40,975 nt of DNA, taken from contig JAWKPW010000049.1 in assembly GCA_041390465.1 (NCBI GenBank), positions 1 to 40,975 of the forward strand. Direction: 5' to 3'. Under the pieces are notes generated by a model, which was given only the letters and a program-made list of their open reading frames with translations, was not told the DNA's origin and searched no databases. Below, piece after piece: positions 33,676-40,975 of this stretch. The translations under genes were made by a program, and so were the position numbers. Each line of letters starts with the position of its first letter. Position 1 is the stretch's first letter. The stretch comes from JAABRU01 sp041390465 (GTDB taxonomy: Bacteria > Desulfobacterota > Desulfobacteria > Desulfobacterales > Desulfococcaceae).

Positions 33676-34839
33676 TCACACGCGATCCAAAGCCTGCGCA
33701 AAATCCGCCATCAGATCCTCTGCGGCCTCAATGCCCACCGAGACCCGGATCAGGCTGTCGCTGATGCCTGCCTTTTCCCTGTCCTGCCGCGACATGCCGG
33801 AATGGGAGGTGGTCGCGGGACGGGTGATCAGGCTTTCCACGCCGCCAAGACTGGGCGCGACAATGGGAATGCGGAGACTGTGCAGAACCTTTTCCGCATT
33901 CTCCAATCCGCCTTTGACTTCAAAACTCAGCATTCCGCCGAAGCCAGCAAACAGGTCCCGCGCGCGTTCATGTCCCGGATGGCTTTTCAGCCCCGGATAA
34001 TGCACAGTCTGCACTGCGTCATGCCGGTTGAGAAATTCTGCCACCTGCATGGCATTTTCATTCTGGCATTTCACGCGCAGGGCCAGCGTCTTGATGCCCC
34101 GGTGCAGAAGAAAACAGGCATGGGGATCAAGCGATCCGCCCAGATGATTGAGTTTCCGGGTGATTTTTTTTATCATCTCGGCAGATCCGATGGCCGCGCC
34201 TGCCACAATGTCGGTATGGCCGTTGAGGTATTTTGTGCAACTGTGCAGGGAAATGTCAAACCCATGCTCAAGGGGCCGGAAATTGACCGGACTGGCAAAG
34301 GTGTTGTCAATCAGGGAAATCAGACCATGCTTTTGGGCAAAAGCGGCCGCTGCCTTCAGATCCGGAACCTGCAGCAGGGGATTGCTCAGGGTTTCCATAT
34401 AAATGACTTTGGTTTGCGGCCGGATTTTTTCTTCCCATGTGCGGGGCCTGTCCCCTTCAATCAAATCATGTGTGATTCCCATTTCCGCCAAATCTTTGCA
34501 GATCAGTTCATGGGTTCCGCCGTAAAGGCAGTCCTGGGCCAGCAGATGATCACCGGGTTTCAGAATTGCCAGAAGCACTGTGGAAATCGCGGCCATGCCG
34601 CTGGACATGACCACTGCGGCCTGTCCGTTTTCCAAAGCTGCCAGTTTTTTGTGAAGCACGGCATGGTTGGGCGTGTTGTTCAGGCGGATGTATTTGAGTT
34701 CATGGTAATCTGCCTGACCTGAATATTCAAAAGTGGAGGACTGGAACACGGGCATGGAAACCGCGCCCTCAATCCGTTTTTCCGGCTCCCCCGCGTGAAC
34801 CAGCTTGGTCTCCAATTTGTATGCTGCATTGTCTGACAT
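33676..34839 (-). CDS. Cys/Met metabolism PLP-dependent enzyme (cystathionine synthase/lyase family)
   Basis: A 387-residue fold-type I PLP enzyme of the trans-sulfuration family (MetB, MetC, MetY, CGL, MGL). Visible are the TKLVHAGEP N-terminus, SSGMAAIST, DCLYGGTHEL, LIDNTFASP, SLHSCTKYLNGHTD with the PLP lysine near residue 200, and APSLGGVESLITRPA near the C-terminus. The members are hard to tell apart by sequence: cystathionine gamma-synthase, cystathionine lyase or methionine gamma-lyase are all possible. AGGAG lies 9 nt before the chosen ATG; an in-frame ATG 9 nt upstream is too close to that site. The gene stands alone between repeats, with the IS4 remnant downstream. Confidence 0.9.
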   Translation of the reverse strand: MSDNAAYKLETKLVHAGEPEKRIEGAVSMPVFQSSTFEYSGQADYHELKYIRLNNTPNHAVLHKKLAALENGQAAVVMSSGMAAISTVLLAILKPGDHLLAQDCLYGGTHELICKDLAEMGITHDLIEGDRPRTWEEKIRPQTKVIYMETLSNPLLQVPDLKAAAAFAQKHGLISLIDNTFASPVNFRPLEHGFDISLHSCTKYLNGHTDIVAGAAIGSAEMIKKITRKLNHLGGSLDPHACFLLHRGIKTLALRVKCQNENAMQVAEFLNRHDAVQTVHYPGLKSHPGHERARDLFAGFGGMLSFEVKGGLENAEKVLHSLRIPIVAPSLGGVESLITRPATTSHSGMSRQDREKAGISDSLIRVSVGIEAAEDLMADFAQALDRV

Positions 34840-34880
34840 TTGAAACATCTCCTTTTTTTCAGTCTTTTTATAAATGAAAG

Positions 34881-34940
34881 GACAGCGGGTCAAACCGGCA
34901 GACAATATCATCCCTGCCGGGATTCCGATTTGTTTTTTTT
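34881..34940. repeat. 60-nt dispersed repeat family D, copy 2
   Basis: Same orientation as and about 85% identical to 21901-21960. It lies about 40 bp upstream of the PLP enzyme start. Confidence 0.8.
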
Positions 34941-35073
34941 GCATTTTTCTGTAACAATGTCAATCCTTTCGGATTTTTTCCGGACAGGAACCGGTGAACA
35001 GATCAACGGATTTGGCCCACTGTCAATGAAAGACAGGTAATTCCTTGCAAAGATTCAAGTATGATCTTTTCAG

Positions 35074-35106
35074 AAAAAACGGATTTTCTGGAAAAATCCG
35101 GTTTTT
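35074..35106. repeat. Dispersed palindrome family A, copy 4
   Basis: Right arm AAAAATCCGGTTTTT is perfect; the left arm has two differences. TTTCAG and TTGAAT flanks match copies 2 and 3. It lies 16 bp past the stop of the minus-strand radical SAM gene and could act as its terminator. Confidence 0.8.
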
Positions 35107-35122
35107 TGAATTTTTTGCTGCA

Positions 35123-36604
35123 TCAGAGATCAGGAAACCGGTTCAGATCTCGCAGTCCTTCCATATCTTCCTGAAATCTTCCCTGCCATCCGATTTTTCG
35201 CTGTTTCCTGTCCAGCAGGTATTTCAGCACAGGTTTGAAGGCATAATTCCAGATGCCGGTCCATCCCCGGCCGTCCCTTTGGGCAAAAGAGGAAGGCCGC
35301 CACCATCCCAGCACATTTTCCTTGTGATACCAGAACAGATACTGCAACGCTTTTGCATCCAGATGCCGGGTTCTCACATTGGCCCATATGCCGTTATACC
35401 ATCGGAAATCCTCAAAATTGACCACCAGACCCTCCCGGATCAGCATTTCCCGGATGCCGGTTTTGGGATAGGGTGTGAGAATCTGGCAGTAGGCTGCATC
35501 CACTTCCAGGGAATTGAAGAATTCAAAATTGCGGATCAGGGAATTTTCATCATCTTCGGGAAAACCCAGAACCAGTCCGCCGATGACCATGATTCCGTAT
35601 TTGTGGCAGAGTTCCACGGCTTTGCGGGACGCATCCACAATATCGCCCTTGTTCGCGGTGATGAGGTTTTCCGCAGACACATTCTCAATGCCCAGAAACA
35701 GGGATTTGAACCCGGCTTCGGCCATTTTTTTCACCATGTCCCCATTTTTGGACAGGGAAACACAATCCGCCTGTGCCACAATGCACAGCCCTTTGTAATT
35801 TCTGCTGATAATGGCATCACACAGGGACATGACTCTGGCGGGATTGAGAACCAGATTGTCATCTGCGACAAAAACCCATCGGGTTTTCCTTTTGTGATAA
35901 ATATCATCCAGATCGGCCAGCACTCTTTCAATGGGAAAGGTGCGGAAACTTCTGCCATACATATGCCGGATGCTGCAGTAATTGCAGGAACGGGTGCAGC
36001 CGCGGGAAGTTTCCATGACTTCAATGGGATTGTACATCACATGATAGCCCCAGGTCAGGCGGCGTTTGTCGCGGATGGGCAGTTTCAGCCGCGCGAGATC
36101 CAGCAGTTCATCTTTTTCATTGTGAACAAATTTGCCTTTGTTCTGAAAGGAAAGCGAAGGAATATCTTCCATGCGATCTTTGCCTTCCAAAGCATTGACC
36201 AGTCTGCGAAAGGCTTCCTCGCCTTCCCCCCGGATGAGGAAATCAATGTTTTTTCCCTCGGAAGACATGGCGATTTCCCGGAACATCAGGGTCGCGTGAT
36301 ACCCGCCGATGGCAATCTTCACATTTGGCAGGATTTCCCGAATCACGCGGATAATCCGCAGGCAGGTGTCATACTGCCAGGACATCGCGGACAATCCCAC
36401 CAGATCCGGCTGAAATGCCGTCAGCACACGGGTGAGATATTTGCGAACCTGTCCGCGTTTGCGGATGAGATCGATAATGCGCACTTTATGGTGTTCATCA
36501 ATGTTTCCGCCCACGCTGGCAATTCCCAGATTGGGCATATGAATGGCCGCGTCATGGATAATGACGGGCGCAACATCAGGCATGGAGATCAGGACAACTT
36601 TCAT
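35123..36604 (-). CDS. B12-binding domain radical SAM protein
   Basis: A 493-residue protein. The N-terminal part (about 1-140) is a cobalamin-binding Rossmann-like domain (IGGYHATLMF, FLIRGEGEEAFRRL). The radical SAM domain follows, with the cluster motif RGCTRSCNYCSIRHMYG near residue 205, then VFVADDNLV and GLVLGFPEDDENS. Class B radical SAM enzymes use methylcobalamin or B12 for methylations and rearrangements, in lipid, natural-product or cofactor synthesis. There is no further signature to name the substrate. GGAG upstream of the ATG supports the start. It is transcribed on the minus strand, apart from the second, unrelated B12/radical SAM gene at 38930. Confidence 0.9.
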   Translation of the reverse strand: MKVVLISMPDVAPVIIHDAAIHMPNLGIASVGGNIDEHHKVRIIDLIRKRGQVRKYLTRVLTAFQPDLVGLSAMSWQYDTCLRIIRVIREILPNVKIAIGGYHATLMFREIAMSSEGKNIDFLIRGEGEEAFRRLVNALEGKDRMEDIPSLSFQNKGKFVHNEKDELLDLARLKLPIRDKRRLTWGYHVMYNPIEVMETSRGCTRSCNYCSIRHMYGRSFRTFPIERVLADLDDIYHKRKTRWVFVADDNLVLNPARVMSLCDAIISRNYKGLCIVAQADCVSLSKNGDMVKKMAEAGFKSLFLGIENVSAENLITANKGDIVDASRKAVELCHKYGIMVIGGLVLGFPEDDENSLIRNFEFFNSLEVDAAYCQILTPYPKTGIREMLIREGLVVNFEDFRWYNGIWANVRTRHLDAKALQYLFWYHKENVLGWWRPSSFAQRDGRGWTGIWNYAFKPVLKYLLDRKQRKIGWQGRFQEDMEGLRDLNRFPDL

Positions 36605-37194
36605 TTTTCTCCTTATTATGGATTTTTAAGGATGGGAAACAGGGCCGGGGGACAGATTCTGTTTTGCATTGTTCTCCTGCAAGGGGAATGAACGTGCACA
36701 GAAGCTGACTGCCCTCTCAGGATGGGAATTTTTTTAAGCAATTCGAAAACCCGGGAGCAGAGGCAAGTCCGATCCTGCCGAAAAGAACTGCCAAATCACG
36801 TTATATGATTTGGTACAGACTGTCAACTGCCCTGCTTCTGTTCTGATTCAGACTTGTACCGAATCACCATTGATTTAAAAAATCTCCTCCTGAGAAGGGC
36901 AGGGGTGTGTTTGATCCCTCCAGAATTTCCAAACTCTCTTTTGTGAGAAGAAAATTCTCTGATACAGGATAAAACTTGAAAAAAATGCAGATTTCTGTAA
37001 AATCGTTTTCTGCTGCCGGACACGCCGCAGATGTTTGCAGAGTATGCAGGGCTGGCAGTATTGCTTTGTCAACTTTGATTTTATGCGTTGAGGTGCACAA
37101 AAAACCGGATTTTTTGAGAAAAATCCGGTTTTTGGACGGTTTTTGCAGGTTACAGATTTGGGTTTGGCACTATGAAAAAAGGACAGAAACAGTG
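36605..37194. other. Divergent intergenic region with repeats
   Basis: No gene seen in 590 bp between the divergent radical SAM and HD-GYP-like genes. CCTGAGAAGGGCAGGGGTG around 36889-36907 resembles the repeat at about 24149-24182 in opposite orientation. The family A palindrome at 37100 lies close to the start of the next gene. Confidence 0.55.
37100..37133. repeat. Dispersed palindrome family A, copy 5
   Basis: Perfect 15-nt arms (AAAAACCGGATTTTT at 37100-37114, complement at 37119-37133) around TGAG. It lies in the leader 62 bp before the start of the regulator gene. Confidence 0.85.
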
Positions 37195-38790
37195 ATGGAC
37201 GAGAAATTTTCTTCCGGAAACGGACACAGGGATGATGACCGGCTTTTTTTTGCAGAGGAACACCAGGAAAAGGCTGCACAGGCCCCATCGGAACATCTGC
37301 CCTGGAAAATCATCATCGCAGATGATGAACCGTCCGTGCATGACATCACAAAAATTGTGATGGGCGACTATGTGTTTGAAAACCGGAAACCTGAATTCAT
37401 CAGTGCCTACTCCGGCGAGGAAACCCGAAAATGCATCCGCGAGCATCCGGATGCGGCCATTATTCTGCTGGATGTGGTCATGGAGGAAAAAAACTCGGGA
37501 CTGGAGGCGGTCCGCTATATCCGTGAGGAACTGGGCAACCGTTTTGTGCGCATCATTCTGCGCACAGGCCAGCCGGGCGAGGCTCCGGAAAGTGAAATCA
37601 TCACCAAATACGACATCAATGATTACAAAGAAAAAACCGAACTGACCGCGCAGAAACTTTTCACCACTGTCACGTCCGCACTGCGGGCCTACCGGGATCT
37701 GCGGGTGATAGAGAAAAACCGCAGGGGACTGGAGCAGATCATAGAATCCTCTGCCCGTCTGTTTGAAATCCATTCCCTGAAAAAATTTGCCAAAGGCGCT
37801 TTGACCCAGCTCATTTCCATTCTGGGACTGGATGAGACTTCCCTGTATTTTCAGGTGGACGGGTTTACAGCACTCAAAGAGGGGGAAAGTGATGATTTCC
37901 GCATACTGGCTGCGACCGGCAAATTTGAGCAGAGCATCGGCTGCTGCATTCTGGATGTGGTTTCCGAGGATGCACGCGAGTATATTGTCCGGGCCATCTG
38001 TGAAGAGAAAAGTTTTTTCAGGGACAATTTTTTTGTCGGTTATTTCCCGGCCAAAAGCGGGGGCAGAAAAATGCTTTATCTTTCCGGATGCCGGGATCTG
38101 ACGGAAACAGACCGGGATTTGATCCGGGTGTTTTCCACCAATCTGGCCATTGCCTTTGACAACATTTTTCTCAACCGGGAAATTGTGGAAACCCAGAAAG
38201 AGGTTGTCCTTACCCTGGGCGAAGTGGTGGAAACCCGTTCCAAGGAAACCGCCAATCATGTGCGCCGCGTTGCCGAGTATTCCTTTCTGCTGGCACTCAG
38301 GGCAGGGCTGGGAATGACAGAGGCCAAACTTATCCGCCGGGCATCGCCTCTGCATGACATTGGCAAGGTGGGCATTCCGGATGCCATTCTGCTGAAAAGA
38401 GGGGAACTCAGCCCGGAGGAATTTGAACAGGTCAAGGCCCATGTGACCATCGGATATGATATTCTGAAGAATTCCCACAGGGAAATCATGCAGGCCGCTG
38501 CCATCATCGCGCAGCAGCACCATGAACGCTGGGACGGACAGGGATATGTGCAGGGGCTGAAAGGGGAGTCGATTCACATATACGCGCGGATTACCACGCT
38601 GGCTGATATTTTTGATGCCCTGAGCAATACCCGGATTTACAAAGAAGCCTGGGAATCTGAGCGCATTCTGAACTATATCGGGGAAATGCAGGGAAAGATT
38701 TTTGACCCGAAACTGACAGACATTTTCCTGAAAGATGCGGAGGACTTTTTTGCCATCAAGCAGAAATATGCAGCACGGAAAAGCAATTGA
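37195..38790 (+). CDS. Response regulator with REC, DUF3369 and HD-GYP-type domains
   Basis: A 531-residue protein. The receiver domain (about 38-165) has IIADDEPSVHD and the phosphoacceptor Asp in ILLDVVMEE near residue 92. A DUF3369 region (about 175-325) follows, then an HD domain (about 340-525) with NHVRRVAEYS, LHDIGKVGIPD and HHERWDGQGYVQGLKGESI. HD-GYP phosphodiesterases degrade cyclic di-GMP; here the usual GYP reads GYV, although the metal-binding HD and HHxxxDG residues are kept. The frame is open 219 nt further upstream, but that part spans a palindrome and lacks homology; the ATG at 37195 is chosen, with only a weak AAGGA 12 nt before it. No partner histidine kinase is adjacent. 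Confidence 0.9.
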   Translation: MDEKFSSGNGHRDDDRLFFAEEHQEKAAQAPSEHLPWKIIIADDEPSVHDITKIVMGDYVFENRKPEFISAYSGEETRKCIREHPDAAIILLDVVMEEKNSGLEAVRYIREELGNRFVRIILRTGQPGEAPESEIITKYDINDYKEKTELTAQKLFTTVTSALRAYRDLRVIEKNRRGLEQIIESSARLFEIHSLKKFAKGALTQLISILGLDETSLYFQVDGFTALKEGESDDFRILAATGKFEQSIGCCILDVVSEDAREYIVRAICEEKSFFRDNFFVGYFPAKSGGRKMLYLSGCRDLTETDRDLIRVFSTNLAIAFDNIFLNREIVETQKEVVLTLGEVVETRSKETANHVRRVAEYSFLLALRAGLGMTEAKLIRRASPLHDIGKVGIPDAILLKRGELSPEEFEQVKAHVTIGYDILKNSHREIMQAAAIIAQQHHERWDGQGYVQGLKGESIHIYARITTLADIFDALSNTRIYKEAWESERILNYIGEMQGKIFDPKLTDIFLKDAEDFFAIKQKYAARKSN

Positions 38791-38881
38791 TTTAGCCGGA
38801 ATGACGCTCAAAAAAAATAACTGCCTGATTCTGCAGAGGCAGATCCCTTGAATTGACCCATTATAATCACAGTCAAAATAC

Positions 38882-38914
38882 CTGACACCTGAAACTTGAC
38901 ACCTGACACCCGAA
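38882..38914. repeat. Short tandem repeat CTGACACC(T/C)GAA
   Basis: Two 12-nt units and one partial unit lie directly before the ribosome site of the next gene. The same 12-mer, CTGACACCCGAA, also precedes the hdrB-like gene at 1522-1533. Confidence 0.65.
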
Positions 38915-38929
38915 TTTGAACGGAGCATC

Positions 38930-40225
38930 ATGAAAATACTGCTGATCAACCCGCCCAACAGCGGAAAAAGCATACCGGAAGAACAGTACGGCATCCAAAA
39001 CATGCGCCTGATCTTCCGGGGAGAACCTTTGGCCCTGGAAGTGCTGGCAGGCAATCTGGAAGGACATGAAGTCCGCATTGCGGATCTCAAGGCAGAACCG
39101 GATTCCCTTTGGAAAGATTATGAGGAATTTCAGCCGGATCTGGCTGCCATCACCGGAATGACCTGTGAGGCCAATGCGGTGCTGCGGATCGCAGAGGACT
39201 TGAAAAAACGATCTGATCTGCCGGTCGTGGTGGGCGGCTACCATGCGTCCTGCGATCCCGGATATTTCAACCGGGAATCTGTTGATTATGTGGTCATCGG
39301 CATTGGAAAATCCAGTTTCCGGGAGTTGACTGATGCTTTGGAAAAAGGGGAAAAATCCCCGCGCATTCCCGGCGTTTCCCGCACAAATCCGGGAGGAAAG
39401 CTGTCTTTCCTGCCGCGAAGCTGTTCGCACGCGGATTTGGCTGATCATGCCGCGCCCCGTTATGATTTGGTGGAAAAGCACCGGGACAAATATGTCATGA
39501 GCGGGGTGGGCGGAAAAATGGGCTTTGTGGCCTCGGCATTCGGATGCACCCATCGCTGCTCTTTCTGCTGCGTTCCCAATCTGACACGCGGAAAATACCT
39601 GAGCCACAGTCCGGACGCTGTGCTGCGGGATATGCAGGCTCTGGGGGATATTCCCCTGATTCGGCTGGTGGATGCCAATACCTTTGGCAATCCGAAACTG
39701 GCAGAGGAACTGGGGCGCCGCATATTGGAATCCGGCCTGAAAAAGCGCATTGTCGCGGATGTGCGCTCAGATACGGTCATCCGGCATCCGGAACTGTTCC
39801 GGCTCTGGAAAGAGGCCGGGCTGGAAACTGCCGTGATCGGTCTGGAAGAGGTCAGTGATGCGCGTCTGACAGATTACAACAAGAAAAATGTTGTGCAGAC
39901 CAATGTTGCAGCAATGGAATTTCTCAAAGAACTGGGCATACGCATCATTGGCGATTTTATTGTGTCGCCGGATTACACGCATGAGGATTTTGCGGCTCTG
40001 GAAAGTTTTATACAGACGCATCCCATAGATCTTCCCCTGCCTTCCATTCTCACGCCCATTCCCGGAACGCCTTTGTATGAACAGAGGAAAGAGCAGATTG
40101 TCATTCACAATTTGGAATATTACACCTTTCTCAACGCGGTCCTCCCCACCCGACTGGAAGAAAGGGAATTTTACGAAACCTATTCCGCACTTCTGGAAAA
40201 ATGTATCCGGCATGTGCGGCATTGA
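38930..40225 (+). CDS. B12-binding domain radical SAM protein
   Basis: A 431-residue protein. It has an N-terminal cobalamin-binding domain (MKILLINPPNSGKS, VVVGGYHAS, about 1-140) and a radical SAM core with ASAFGCTHRCSFCCVP near residue 207, then LIRLVDANTFGNP. It resembles the group including hopanoid and lipid-modifying enzymes as well as other class B methyltransferases, without a specific signature. GGAG upstream supports the start. A ketoacyl-ACP synthase III-like gene follows on the same strand about 120 bp on, behind a strong terminator, so the two may belong to one lipid- or polyketide-related locus but not to one transcript. Its arrangement differs from that of the 35123 protein. 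Confidence 0.9.
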   Translation: MKILLINPPNSGKSIPEEQYGIQNMRLIFRGEPLALEVLAGNLEGHEVRIADLKAEPDSLWKDYEEFQPDLAAITGMTCEANAVLRIAEDLKKRSDLPVVVGGYHASCDPGYFNRESVDYVVIGIGKSSFRELTDALEKGEKSPRIPGVSRTNPGGKLSFLPRSCSHADLADHAAPRYDLVEKHRDKYVMSGVGGKMGFVASAFGCTHRCSFCCVPNLTRGKYLSHSPDAVLRDMQALGDIPLIRLVDANTFGNPKLAEELGRRILESGLKKRIVADVRSDTVIRHPELFRLWKEAGLETAVIGLEEVSDARLTDYNKKNVVQTNVAAMEFLKELGIRIIGDFIVSPDYTHEDFAALESFIQTHPIDLPLPSILTPIPGTPLYEQRKEQIVIHNLEYYTFLNAVLPTRLEEREFYETYSALLEKCIRHVRH

Positions 40226-40260
40226 GAATTTATGTCAGAATAAAAATAAACTGTTTCCAG

Positions 40261-40294
40261 ACCCTGAGGGTTTTCAAAACCCTCAGGGTTTTTT
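40261..40294 (+). terminator. Rho-independent terminator after the radical SAM gene, family C copy 2
   Basis: CCCTGAGGGTTTT and AAAACCCTCAGGG form a perfect 13-bp stem around one C and are followed by six T. The sequence is almost the same as the hairpin at 19688. Confidence 0.9.
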
Positions 40295-40342
40295 CAGACA
40301 GATTTTTTTGTTGCAAACGCCAAATCAGGAAAGATCACTTTT

Positions 40343-40975
40343 ATGGATGTGTTTATCAACGACATAGCCGCATTTCTGCCCAATGCGCCTGTCACAAATG
40401 AGGAAATCGAAAACGTGCTGGGAAAGATGCCCAACATCTCTTCCAAAGCCCGGCAGATTGTTTTGAAAAACAACAAAATCAAAACCCGTTATTACGCCAT
40501 TGATCCGGAAACGGGAAAACTGACCCACAGCAACACACAACTGACAGCCGAGGCTGTGCGCAGACTCCGTCCCTGTGCGGATTTCCGTGTGGAGCAGGTG
40601 CAGTGCCTGGCCTGCGGCACTTCCACGCCGGATCTGCTTCTTCCCGGACACGGCCTGATGGTACTGGGGGAACTGGGCATTGCGGAATGCGATGCGGTCA
40701 CAGCAGCAGGCATCTGTGTTTCCGGCATGACTGCCCTGAAATACGCTTGGATGAATGTGGGCTGCGGCCTGTCTGAAAACGCGGTCGCGACAGGCTCGGA
40801 ACTGGCTTCGTCTTATACACGGGCAGCATTCATGAATCCGTATATTTCCGCTCCGGACGGAAACGGGGGATTGGAAAAACAGCCCATCCGTGCCTTTGAT
40901 GCGGATTTCCTGCGCTGGATGCTCTCAGACGGCGCGGGCGCGGCCTTTGTTTCCCCAAAGGCAAATCCGGATCGC
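40343..40975 (+). CDS. 3-oxoacyl-ACP synthase III-like protein (3' partial)
   Basis: The frame is open for 211 codons from ATG to the window end, so the C-terminus with the catalytic His and Asn is missing. Family signs are the VFINDIAAFLPNAPVTNEEI start, CLACGTSTPDLL, the active-site cysteine region TAAGICVSGMTALKYA, ATGSELASS and LSDGAGAAFV. These enzymes start fatty acid, aryl or polyketide chains by condensing an acyl-CoA with malonyl-ACP. The segment around the nucleophile differs from housekeeping FabH (AACSGF), so a role in a secondary or modified lipid pathway is more likely. AGGA lies about 12 nt upstream of the ATG. Confidence 0.85.
   Translation, partial: MDVFINDIAAFLPNAPVTNEEIENVLGKMPNISSKARQIVLKNNKIKTRYYAIDPETGKLTHSNTQLTAEAVRRLRPCADFRVEQVQCLACGTSTPDLLLPGHGLMVLGELGIAECDAVTAAGICVSGMTALKYAWMNVGCGLSENAVATGSELASSYTRAAFMNPYISAPDGNGGLEKQPIRAFDADFLRWMLSDGAGAAFVSPKANPDR

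Noticed and set aside
35045..36691. Long plus-strand open frame of about 548 codons
   Set aside because: It lies opposite the clearly conserved B12/radical SAM gene on the minus strand and has no domain or ribosome site.
37150..39090. Minus-strand open frame of about 646 codons
   Set aside because: Antisense to the REC/HD-GYP-type gene and the start of the radical SAM gene; composition is that of a shadow frame.
1..40975. CRISPR arrays, rRNA and tRNA genes
   Set aside because: No regularly spaced repeats with spacers, no rRNA-like sequence and no tRNA-like T-loop/acceptor pattern was found by eye; a tRNA scan was not possible.

Overview
The window reads as a chromosomal segment of an anaerobic, Desulfobacterota-like bacterium, most like a Desulfobacterales sulfate reducer. 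The evidence is the mix of heterodisulfide-reductase-type redox proteins (membrane HdrE/HdrC-like fusion, HdrB, and an HdrA-MvhD fusion with an in-frame UGA at a Cys position), a FolD/FchA pair of the C1-tetrahydrofolate branch, LL-diaminopimelate aminotransferase, B12-binding radical SAM enzymes and large PAS/PPM and HD-GYP signalling proteins. The taxonomic call is inference from gene content; no rRNA or tRNA gene was seen.

Layout. 0-2.4 kb: 5'-truncated membrane b-type/heme c/4Fe-4S protein followed by an HdrB-like CCG protein. 2.7-9.7 kb: U32-like protein, PAS-PPM-HATPase regulator, chemoreceptor with two clear and one degenerate CZB zinc-binding repeats, MEDS-domain sensor. 10.2-13.1 kb: small ORF, cold shock protein with a clean terminator, ruvB, SAM hydrolase/adenosyltransferase family gene. 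13.1-17.0 kb: four consecutive genes broken by small indels (tandem universal stress protein, MgtE-like transporter, NIL-ferredoxin, mnmA). 17.1-23.7 kb: housekeeping block purB, secreted alpha/beta hydrolase (one frameshift), purN (minus strand), TrpR-like repressor plus LysE exporter, dapL. 24.7-27.1 kb: hdrA-mvhD fusion with a selenocysteine candidate and a SECIS-like hairpin; its distal part is indel-rich. 27.1-29.7 kb: REP-like element, damaged toxin-antitoxin pair, broken conserved gene, and a 1.5-kb element bounded by ~205-nt inverted repeats. 30.3-31.8 kb: folD and fchA on the minus strand. 32.3-33.3 kb: decayed IS4-type transposase. 33.7-41 kb: Cys/Met-metabolism PLP enzyme, two B12/radical SAM proteins, a REC-DUF3369-HD-GYP-like regulator and the start of a ketoacyl-ACP synthase III-like gene cut by the window end.

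How it fits together. HdrA-MvhD proteins take part in electron bifurcation with HdrBC, and in some acetogens in methylene-THF reduction. The nearby folD-fchA pair catalyses neighbouring steps of the same C1 branch, so the 24-32 kb region plausibly served C1/electron metabolism before elements inserted. The 2.7-9.7 kb and 37-39 kb regions are signal transduction. Many gaps hold short palindromic repeats in several dispersed families.

The strongest single observation is the UGA at 25328-25330 in hdrA. It sits at the second Cys of the family's CxxC motif and is followed by a perfect 7-bp hairpin with a GGTC loop, as expected of a bacterial SECIS. The other recurring theme is patchy frame disruption, concentrated at 13.3-16.6 kb and 26.1-28.1 kb while neighbouring genes are intact. 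Real decay and local assembly error cannot be told apart from the sequence alone.
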